This document shows, piece after piece, positions 1 through 4,791 of a DNA stretch of 10,632 nt. The notes under the pieces are model-generated. The model searched no databases. It was not told the origin of the DNA and worked only from the letters and a program-made list of their open reading frames with translations. How positions within the stretch are numbered: position 1 is the first letter of the stretch; each line of letters begins with the position of its first letter. The DNA comes from Acidobacteriota bacterium (GTDB lineage Bacteria; Acidobacteriota; Blastocatellia; Pyrinomonadales; Pyrinomonadaceae): contig JAKOSS010000201.1 of assembly GCA_029777145.1 (NCBI GenBank), positions 1-10,632 on the forward strand, written 5' to 3'. Made by a program: the position numbers and the translations under genes.

Positions 1-60
1 CAGACGAGCCTGATGAGGAGAATCCGCGGCGTTGAGTACCGATTGTCGAACTAGCTTCTT

Positions 61-432
61 CGGAAACCGGATACGTCGCCTTCAGCGACGGTGATCGCGC
101 CGGCAATTGTCCCAGGGTTCGCTGCGCTTCACCCTGGGCTTTAATATTCGTCGCCTTCGGCGACGGTCGACGTCGGGCAATTTAGTGCAGCGAGTTTCGA
201 GTCCGTGGAGCGGACGTAAGCATAAAGCCCGGGGCGCCTCGCCTTTTGGGGGCAAGGTGTCGTCCCGGAATCAAGCTCGCGAGGCGAGCGGTAGATTCCG
301 AGTCGTTACAAGAGGTCGCTGTCTTCGACAGCTCGCACTCATTTCGGCCGTTCACCACGGGCTGTCGCCCGTGGCTTTATGCTTCCGCCATCTTCGATGG
401 CTCGCCGATCAACCGTTCGTTCGAGTCTAAGT
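61..432 (+). repeat. Composite hairpin repeat, copy R1 (hairpin part)
   Basis: A gene-free stretch built of hairpin units. Unit A (+) has a TTC-loop hairpin at 74-90 (one mismatch), a perfect 8-bp stem 111-118/131-138, the linker CTTTAATATT, and a perfect 7-bp TTC-loop hairpin at 149-165. Unit B appears reversed: its CATAAAGCC at 221-229 is the reverse complement of GGCTTTATG at 373-381, and it has a 5-bp hairpin at 201-215. A 6-bp hairpin lies at 275-289. Unit C (+) has a TTC hairpin 318-332, a perfect 8-bp stem 355-362/367-374, the linker CTTTATG and a TTC hairpin 387-401. Unit A recurs at about 3195-3289 and 4285-4386. Short open frames across this stretch are by-products of the repeat, not genes. 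This resembles the REP-like palindromic elements scattered in acidobacterial and planctomycete genomes (from memory, not searched). Confidence 0.8.
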
Positions 433-560
433 TTCGAAATATTCTTGATGCTGCATTTTGATTCAAATACAATGCGGGTGTCGCGGACGATTTTGAGTTG
501 ACATCGATCGAACGCGTTACTCAAGGGTTATCTTTAGTTCCAAAGTTCCAAGATTTGTGG
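422..560 (+). repeat. Promoter-bearing module of R1, duplicated at about 3447-3570
   Basis: About 80 bases from CGAGTCT at 422 to about 500 align closely with 3448-3527, including GAAAT-TTCTTGATG, TTCAAATA and the run GCGGGTGTCGCGGA just after the -10 box. Looser similarity (TCAAGGGT at 521-528 and 3539-3546) continues to about 560 and 3570. The module separates the hairpin units from the start of the next gene in both full copies. Confidence 0.75.
445..473 (+). promoter_or_regulatory. Likely sigma70 promoter for the DUF2199 gene
   Basis: The -35 box TTGATG (445-450) and the -10 box TACAAT (468-473) are separated by exactly 17 bases. The same pair with the same spacing is conserved in the second copy at 3470-3498. 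Transcription would begin near 480, leaving a leader of about 90 bases before the GTG at 571. The call rests on pattern and on conservation between copies; no start site has been measured. Confidence 0.65.
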
Positions 561-570
561 CATATCAGAA

Positions 571-1071
571 GTGACCAGTTACGTTTGCATAACATGCGGG
601 CAACGCCACAGGCAATTGCCTATGTGTTTTGGTCCCAGCGCCCCGGAGTTGTGGTTTTCGGTTCCCGAGAATGAACGTGAAGCGCGGTGCCTTTTGTCAT
701 CCGACCAGTGTGTCATTGATGAGAAGCACTTTTTTGTTTTGGGGCGTATCGTGTTGCCCGTTGTAGATGCGCCAGAGCCGTTTGTTTGGCTCGTTTGGGT
801 GTCGCTAAGCGAAAGAAACTTCGATCGTGCCACGGAGCTTTGGGAGAGGAAAGGTCGAGAGAATGAACCGCCGTATTTTGGCTGGCTACAAAGTTTTTTG
901 CCATATGAACCTTCGACTCTAAACCTCAAGACTCTTGTGCATACCCAACCGGTTGGTGAGCGGCCGCTCATCGAACTCGAAAAAACAGATCATCCGCTGT
1001 CGGTTGAGCAACACAATGGAATCACGATGGCGCGGGTTCAACAAATTGCCGAAAAGGCGCTTCATGGTTGA
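571..1071 (+). CDS. DUF2199 family protein
   Basis: A 166-residue, apparently full-length member of DUF2199 (PF09965), a cytoplasmic family of unknown function. The N-terminus has the family's CxxC pair (C6 and C9 in YVCITCG), which may bind a metal. The family signature follows: LWFSVPENEREARC, DQCVIDEKHFFVLGRI, LVWVSLSERNF, PYFGWL, TLNLKTLVH, and near the C-terminus RPLIELEKTDHPLSVEQ with GITMARVQQIAE. The start is GTG at 571; the next methionine would lose the CxxC pair, so GTG is favoured although there is no clear Shine-Dalgarno site. It lies about 90 bases downstream of the R1 promoter and ends with TGATG, overlapping a short reading frame that leads into the next gene, so the two may be co-transcribed. 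Family assignment is secure; role is unknown. Confidence 0.9.
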   Translation: MTSYVCITCGQRHRQLPMCFGPSAPELWFSVPENEREARCLLSSDQCVIDEKHFFVLGRIVLPVVDAPEPFVWLVWVSLSERNFDRATELWERKGRENEPPYFGWLQSFLPYEPSTLNLKTLVHTQPVGERPLIELEKTDHPLSVEQHNGITMARVQQIAEKALHG

Positions 1072-1140
1072 TGCGGCCACCAACGCGTTCCGGTGACGGC
1101 GGTAATGCTGAACGTTTTGCGGATGTACTTGGCTGAAGAA

Positions 1141-2169
1141 ATGACCGACCGAAAGAATTACACGGCAAAAGACCCCAACATCATCGAATTCGACGAGTCG
1201 ATCTTCGATTCGGTTGACCTGTCCCGTTCGGCATTTCAACGAAACCTTCATGACGCCGCGATCGAAGCTCGTGACTTCACACAAACAATGGTGACGAATA
1301 CGCTGCCTGACCCGATCTCGTTCATTGTCATTTACGGCTGCTCTTACGACGGGAACCCGCTGGTGGGAGATGAACGGACCTTCCCGGATGACTATGACGA
1401 GAATCCAATTTCAACAACCTCAGCGGATCATGTAACCGATTGTTTGTGGCGGGATGGATTCGTCCCGGAGTGGATCAATGTAACCGTCGACCACGAAGAC
1501 GGAGAATTCACACACATCAAACTGGAATGTTGTGGACGATATTCAGCAACTCCCACGATGATGTACCACGTGCACGAAGGGCGTCCGCCATTTCATGTTC
1601 TTGGACCAAAGTTACCGCCCGGCTATGAGCTTGAAAGCGGCCTCAAATTCAATCTGTATTGGCAAGAGGAGCCTAACAACCATCAAGCCAAACTACACTA
1701 CGACGAAGCGCTTTTGCGTGAGGCGCTGTTCGGCTTTTGGTGGCGCACCGTAACCGGTCGCCTGCTCGTCGCGATGGTCGTCTGCATCGCGGGATTTGTC
1801 TACTTTTGGGTCAGCGGTGATCGGTCGTGGATCATCGGTGCGTTTGGCGCTGCGCTTCTGTTTGGCGTTGGCATGATTGCCGCCGTTTTTTTCGTTCACT
1901 CCGCGAACATGAAGCGCAAGTTCAGGGACATGGGATCGCCCGAGGCAACATTTACTGCCTTCGAGTCTTCGTTCTCAGTCGCATCCGGTGCGGGAAGTTC
2001 CACCATTCCTTGGTCTTCCGTCACCGAAGTGTGGAAACTAAAACGCTGCTGGCTCTTGTTGTTTTCAAGAGCGCAGTTCATCACGCTGCCGCTGGCAAGC
2101 GTTCCGGAAGAAATGCGCACGTTCATTCTGCAACGCATCGCCGATGCGGGAGGCAGAACCGATTCCTGA
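1141..2169 (+). CDS. Membrane protein: conserved hypothetical N-terminal domain joined to a YcxB-like C-terminal domain
   Basis: From ATG 1141 the protein has 342 residues. Residues about 55-170 form a soluble acidic domain (PISFIVIYGCSYDGNPL, FPDDYDENP, WRDGFVPEWINVTV, CCGRYSA, PPFHVLGPKLPPGYE). This resembles stand-alone hypothetical proteins of about 180 residues, from memory. Near residue 185 it passes into a YcxB-like module (PF14317): two membrane helices at about 206-225 and 230-253, then a cytoplasmic beta-rich tail containing STIPWSSVTEVWK and FITLPLASVP, typical of that family. The open frame reaches back to GTG 1093, adding 16 residues; 1141 is preferred because the extra residues look non-conserved, but no candidate start has a good ribosome site. 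Residues about 10-30 (FDESIFDSVDLSRSAF) faintly resemble pentapeptide repeats. Probably in one transcript with the DUF2199 gene. Function unknown; perhaps a regulatory or sensing membrane protein. Confidence 0.75.
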   Translation: MTDRKNYTAKDPNIIEFDESIFDSVDLSRSAFQRNLHDAAIEARDFTQTMVTNTLPDPISFIVIYGCSYDGNPLVGDERTFPDDYDENPISTTSADHVTDCLWRDGFVPEWINVTVDHEDGEFTHIKLECCGRYSATPTMMYHVHEGRPPFHVLGPKLPPGYELESGLKFNLYWQEEPNNHQAKLHYDEALLREALFGFWWRTVTGRLLVAMVVCIAGFVYFWVSGDRSWIIGAFGAALLFGVGMIAAVFFVHSANMKRKFRDMGSPEATFTAFESSFSVASGAGSSTIPWSSVTEVWKLKRCWLLLFSRAQFITLPLASVPEEMRTFILQRIADAGGRTDS

Positions 2170-2189
2170 CCGGTGGCTCCGGCATCAAC

Positions 2190-2232
2190 ATTTCACCCTG
2201 GCTTTAGTATTTGTTGGCCTCGGCGACGGCTG
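2190..2232 (+). repeat. Decayed copy of repeat unit A (R4)
   Basis: TTTCACCCTGGCTTTAGTAT followed by TTGTTGGCCTCGGCGACGG matches the right half of unit A (TTCACCCTGGGCTTTAATA and TTGTCGCCTTCGGCGA) with several substitutions and small deletions. The left arm of the large stem is gone and the small TTC hairpin no longer pairs well. It begins about 20 bases after the stop codon of the YcxB-like gene. Confidence 0.6.
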
Positions 2233-2292
2233 AAGCGGGACACGAAAAGAACTTTGGGACAAAAAAATTGTGAAATGGAATTTGCCACGGAA

Positions 2293-2336
2293 TTTTGACG
2301 GTTCCGAGTCCGCGACGAGTATGTCGCCCGTCAAAA
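2293..2336. promoter_or_regulatory. Perfect 9-bp inverted repeat ahead of the 2352 gene
   Basis: TTTTGACGG (2293-2301) and CCGTCAAAA (2328-2336) are perfect inverted repeats with 26 bases between them; a nested CGAC/GTCG pair at 2313-2326 could extend the fold. There is no T tract, so it is not an obvious terminator. It ends 5 bases before the ribosome site GGAG (2342-2345). It could be an operator or a leader hairpin controlling access to the ribosome site. TTGACG at 2295-2300 looks like a -35 box, but no good -10 box sits at the right distance. Confidence 0.4.
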
Positions 2337-2351
2337 CGGACGGAGTTTTAT

Positions 2352-2933
2352 ATGAAGAATATTGTGTTTCCGATCTTGATCGTTTTGCTTTTTGCGACGC
2401 TTGCGTTCACGCAAACTCAAGACCGAAGAATAGTTTTCGATCGCGCGAATTGCGATGATCCTGCCGCAGAAAGCAAAGATAAGGACAGTGATTGTTTCGT
2501 AGAACTCATCAGTGTTCACATTGGCAATCAGACGATCACGTCCGGCAAGCCGATTTCCGCCGATGAAAATTGGCTCAAAGAACTTCGAGTCAGAGTCAGG
2601 AATGTCAGCGGTCGATCGTTCGTTGCATTTGGGGTCGCCTTTGGCGTGATTGAAGGTTTGTATCAAGAGCTCGGACCCTATGAATCATGGGGGTGGGGAT
2701 TTGCGCTATATCGCGGAAAATTTTCAAATCCGGATGATAAGAAGAGGAAGATCTCAAAAGTGGTTGTACTGAAGCCGAACGAAGAAACAGAGCTTAACTT
2801 CGCGAATTACGATCCGTTGTTCCCGGTGGCAGATCTTTCCAGGAAGATGAGGCAGATCGTCTTGAGGTACGCATTTGTTGAATTCCGAAACGGCAAGCAA
2901 CGCGATAGTGACATTTTCATCAAGAAGGAGTAG
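2352..2933 (+). CDS. Secreted hypothetical protein
   Basis: A 193-residue protein with a clear signal peptide (MKNIVFPILIVLLFATLAFT, cut about residue 20-22), so it is exported to the periplasm or beyond. ATG 2352 was chosen over the upstream in-frame ATG at 2295 because it starts the signal peptide exactly and has GGAG six bases upstream. The mature part has two cysteines (in ANCDD and DCFVEL) that could form a disulfide. It then has a beta-sandwich-like pattern: VELISVHIGNQTITSGKPI, ENWLKELRVRVRNVSGRSF, a glycine- and tryptophan-rich loop (ESWGWGFALYRG), VVVLKPNEETELN, and a C-terminal strand IVLRYAFVEFRNG. The 'WLK.L...V.NVSG' pattern recurs in acidobacterial secreted hypotheticals, from memory. 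No enzymatic motif is visible. The frame stays open for 64 codons beyond its TAG stop (next entry). Confidence 0.75.
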   Translation: MKNIVFPILIVLLFATLAFTQTQDRRIVFDRANCDDPAAESKDKDSDCFVELISVHIGNQTITSGKPISADENWLKELRVRVRNVSGRSFVAFGVAFGVIEGLYQELGPYESWGWGFALYRGKFSNPDDKKRKISKVVVLKPNEETELNFANYDPLFPVADLSRKMRQIVLRYAFVEFRNGKQRDSDIFIKKE

Positions 2934-3128
2934 GCTCCTAATCCACGCGGCTGGGACGTCCCGACGGCATTTCAAACATCGGAATTCGAGGAGCGTCCAT
3001 TGAAAGGCAGGTATCGGCTTGCGTTGGAGTATTCGGAGGAACCTTGGGTTTTGGGGAAGTTTCCAAAGATCAGTTACGTGGTCCGATCAACGGAGTTTGC
3101 AATTGAACCGCAGACACAGCCGAAGTGA
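2934..3128 (+). pseudogene. C-terminal gene remnant, in frame after the TAG of the preceding gene
   Basis: Directly after TAG 2931-2933 the same frame reads 64 sense codons to TGA 3126-3128. The product is protein-like: AFQTSEFEERPLKGRYRLAL, EYSEEPWVLG, ISYVVRSTEFAIEP. The 'G.YRL.L.YS ... RS.EFAI' ending resembles the last strands of a beta-sandwich domain. It may be the tail of a deleted neighbour or a readthrough extension. A TTG at 3000 with GAGGAG at 2988-2993, six bases upstream, could also start a 42-residue peptide. It has no signal peptide or complete domain, so a remnant is the simplest reading. Confidence 0.45.
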
Positions 3129-3194
3129 TATCGCATTCATATCCATTCACGAAGAATAACGGCCGCCTTTGCGCCTCGCCGATGACCCCGGATC

Positions 3195-3447
3195 AAAAAT
3201 GTCGCTTTCAGCGACGGCCGACAGATCGCACGAAACCCAGGGTTCGCTGCGCTTCACCCTGGGCTTTAATACTTGTCGCCTTCGGCGATGGTCGACGTCG
3301 GGCAATTCAGTAATGCGTTGCAGGTGATCGGAGTTCGCGGAGCTGACGCAACATAAAGCCCCGCGCGTACGTTCACCCGACGTGCTGGAAGGGGGTCGAT
3401 GGTCAGATCCACGAAGTTGCACGAAGCTCGCTCGAAGGTCTCTGACC
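3195..3447 (+). repeat. Composite hairpin repeat, copy R2 (hairpin part)
   Basis: Second full copy of the R1 element in the same orientation. Unit A: a perfect TTC-loop hairpin GTCGCT-TTC-AGCGAC at 3201-3215, an 8-bp stem 3236-3243/3256-3263, the CTTTAATA linker, and a TTC hairpin at 3275-3289 with one G-T pair. GTCGACGTCGGGCAATT follows in both copies (167-183; 3291-3307). A reversed unit B with CATAAAGCC lies at 3352-3360. The second + unit (unit C) of R1 is missing or unrecognisable at 3375-3447. Short frames across this stretch reflect the repeat, not genes. Confidence 0.8.
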
Positions 3448-3570
3448 GAGTCTTAGATCCGAAATGTTCTTGATGGTGGATTATGCTTCAAATATAATGC
3501 GGGTGTCGCGGAAGAGCTTGAATTGGTGAAATGGCGGATTCAAGGGTCACGTTGATTTTCAAGTTGTCGT
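3448..3570 (+). repeat. Promoter-bearing module of R2, duplicate of 422-560
   Basis: Close match to the module after R1, from CGAGTCTTAG to about 3527 and then weaker to 3570. Most substitutions fall in the leader beyond GCGGGTGTCGCGGA (3499-3512), whereas the spacing of the promoter boxes is unchanged. Confidence 0.75.
3470..3498 (+). promoter_or_regulatory. Near-consensus sigma70 promoter for the 3606 gene
   Basis: -35 TTGATG (3470-3475), 17-base spacer, -10 TATAAT (3493-3498), the exact consensus. It duplicates the promoter at 445-473. The predicted start near 3505 leaves about 100 bases of leader before the gene. Confidence 0.7.
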
Positions 3571-3605
3571 TGGACGCTTCACGAATGAATGTTCGGTAAT
3601 TCTGT

Positions 3606-4157
3606 ATGCATCTCCGATTTAACGTCCGGTTCAACGTCTATTTCGAAAAAAGTGAAGAACTTCTTCTCAAAACGACTCTCGCAACATTGCTTTTAGTTTT
3701 GTGTTCGATGGTTTCACTCGGTCAGGGCCGAAGCACTTCAGGTGCAACACAAATCGCCAAACTCAAGACCCAACCCGTTTCTTACTGTGAACTAATAAAC
3801 AACGAAAAAAACTACGACGGGCAATCCGTCCGCGTCGAGGCGATTTACGTTACCTTCTTTGAAAAATCGGTTATCTTTCTTCCTGATTGTCGAGACGGCA
3901 TTGGGCGAGAATATCAAACTTGGGTGGAATTCAATGACAGTTTGAGCGATATCAAACGTCAACGCCATATGATCAAACGCATCAACAAACTCCAAGACAA
4001 GGTCGATGAGAGATATGGTGGTGGCGCGGCAATGGTTGTTTTCAGGGGAACATTTCAGGGTTCAGGTCACTACGGTCATCTGGGTGGTTACCGATTTAGG
4101 CTTCAAGTTGATTCTATTGAATCGGTTGGGGCCGTTCCCAAAAGAACCTCTCGTTGA
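3606..4157 (+). CDS. Exported hypothetical protein, possibly with an OB-fold-like core
   Basis: 183 residues from ATG 3606. A hydrophobic stretch (LATLLLVLCSMVSLGQG, residues about 25-41) should act as a signal peptide; the cysteine is not in a good lipobox. The mature part begins QPVSYCELINNEKNYDGQSV, then RVEAIYVTFFEKSVIFLP, DCRDGIGREYQTWVEF, a lysine- and arginine-rich helix (about 116-135), and a final strand pair AMVVFRGTFQGSG ... YRFRLQVDSIESV. The order 'YC.L..N...YDGQ.VRV.AIY ... F.G.F.GSG ... Y.F.L.V' is a recurring secreted family in Acidobacteriota (from memory) and suggests a small OB-like barrel. The start is uncertain: ATG 3606 has no ribosome site and gives an odd 22-residue leader. 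One missing A in the run 3669-3672 would explain it, since GTG 3652 would then begin a typical signal peptide. It lies downstream of the R2 promoter. Function unknown. Confidence 0.7.
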   Translation: MHLRFNVRFNVYFEKSEELLLKTTLATLLLVLCSMVSLGQGRSTSGATQIAKLKTQPVSYCELINNEKNYDGQSVRVEAIYVTFFEKSVIFLPDCRDGIGREYQTWVEFNDSLSDIKRQRHMIKRINKLQDKVDERYGGGAAMVVFRGTFQGSGHYGHLGGYRFRLQVDSIESVGAVPKRTSR

Positions 4158-4169
4158 TGCCCCAGAAAC

Positions 4170-4276
4170 ATGAAACGAACGATCCTAGCCATCATCGCAA
4201 TTGTCGCCATTATGCGTTCTGGCCGCTCTCGTACATTGACGGGATGGGATTCCATATCGGCCCTCATCGGGATTGA
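4170..4276 (+). pseudogene. Possible frameshifted remnant of a small membrane or exported protein
   Basis: ATG 4170, 12 bases after the previous stop, begins MKRTILAIIAIVAI, a strongly signal-like or membrane-anchor sequence, then loses hydrophobicity and runs into repeat R3. Adding one T at 4210-4211 would switch to a frame reading YAFWPLSYIDGMGFH and ending at TGA 4274-4276. That gives about 36 residues in a more natural anchor-plus-tail form. The N-terminus resembles many short acidobacterial and proteobacterial membrane proteins. Either a truncated gene cut off by the repeat or chance; no functional call is possible. Confidence 0.3.
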
Positions 4277-4284
4277 TTGTCGAT

Positions 4285-4386
4285 CGAAAACCGGATTCGT
4301 CGCCTTCAGCGATGCTGATCGCGCCGGCATTTGTCCCAGGGTTCGCTGCGCTTCACCGGGCTTTAATATTCGTCGCCTTCGGCAAC
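4285..4386 (+). repeat. Partial copy of the repeat, R3 (unit A only)
   Basis: Bases 4285-4386 match 61-163 nearly base for base (CG-AAACCGGAT-CGTCGCC, GATCGCGCCGGCA, TGTCCCAGGGTTCGCTGCGC, GGGCTTTAATATTCGTCGCC). A 2-base deletion shortens the right arm of the large stem (ACCGGG instead of ACCCTGGG), and the right TTC hairpin ends in GGCAACAC, so both hairpins are damaged. It stops abruptly before the tandem repeats and has no promoter module. Confidence 0.8.
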
Positions 4387-4459
4387 ACAAGATCCAGGAT
4401 TTCAGACCCTAACCCCCGATTCCCAAGCGATGACACAAAATCCATGACTCCCGACCGGC

Positions 4460-4648
4460 GACAGATTGGAATCTGGAAGTTGGAATGTTTGGAATGTCGT
4501 GGAATCCCGACTCGCGACCCGCGACAGATTGGAATCTGGAAGTTGGAATGTTTGGAATCTCGTGGAATCCCGACTCCCGACCCGCGACAGATTGGAATCT
4601 GGAAGTTGGAATGTTTGGAATGTCGTGGAATCCCGACTCCCGACCCTC
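4460..4648 (+). repeat. Minisatellite, three 63-bp tandem units
   Basis: Units at 4460-4522, 4523-4585 and 4586-4648 differ at only one or two bases each (for example G/C at the TGTCGTGG or TCTCGTGG position), which implies recent expansion. Each unit is itself made of TGGAAT-type words (ATTGGAATCTGG, TTGGAATG, TTTGGAATG, GTGGAATCC) and ends in a CCCGAC-rich part. Because 63 is a multiple of 3, all frames stay open and give repetitive false proteins in several frames on both strands; none has a start signal or plausible composition, so no gene is called. Confidence 0.95.
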
Positions 4649-4692
4649 GACTCCCGACCCTCGACTACTTGGAATCTTGGAATCTCGATTCC
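4634..4692 (+). repeat. 14-bp direct repeat and short palindrome flanking the minisatellite
   Basis: CGACTCCCGACCCT occurs twice in tandem (4634-4647, 4648-4661), overlapping the end of the third 63-bp unit. It is followed by TTGGAATC words and the palindrome GGAATC-TC-GATTCC at 4679-4692. It uses the same word set as the minisatellite, so it looks like its degenerate edge. Confidence 0.8.
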
Positions 4693-4705
4693 GGACCCTC
4701 GTTTC

Positions 4706-4734
4706 TTGCCAATTATCCGATTCAAAGCTACATT
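4706..4734 (+). promoter_or_regulatory. Probable sigma70 promoter of the OPT transporter gene
   Basis: -35 TTGCCA (4706-4711, one mismatch), 17-base spacer, -10 TACATT (4729-4734, two mismatches). Predicted start near 4741, leaving a leader of about 50 bases with GGAGG at 4777-4781. It lies just beyond the repeat block, so the transporter probably does not depend on repeat-borne signals. Confidence 0.5.
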
Positions 4735-4791
4735 AAGGCAGTTTCTTTCAACACTTTCCCCTGATTCAGAATTTCCGGAGGCAATCGATCG

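Noticed and set aside
1..54. Possible C-terminus of an upstream + strand gene (frame 1 ends RRIRGVEYRLSN at TAG 52-54).
   Set aside because: Only 17 codons are visible and another frame is equally plausible; nothing allows a family call, although the ending loosely recalls winged-helix regulators.
61..432. CRISPR-like array from regularly spaced hairpins.
   Set aside because: Units differ in sequence, spacing and orientation, and there are no unique spacers between identical repeats.
107..461. Overlapping + strand open frames of 70-107 codons in R1 (and the like at 3125-3422 and 4273-4412).
   Set aside because: They are translations of the hairpin repeat (the same RVRCASP words appear in each copy), lack ribosome sites and are open in several frames.
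1671..1690. GCCTAAC at the domain junction of the YcxB-like fusion, resembling an integron attC core; considered with the repeats as attC sites of a gene-cassette array.
   Set aside because: The 7-base pattern is expected several times per 10 kb by chance, no matching partner core or attC fold is present, the repeats lack the core sites, and no integrase gene is in view.
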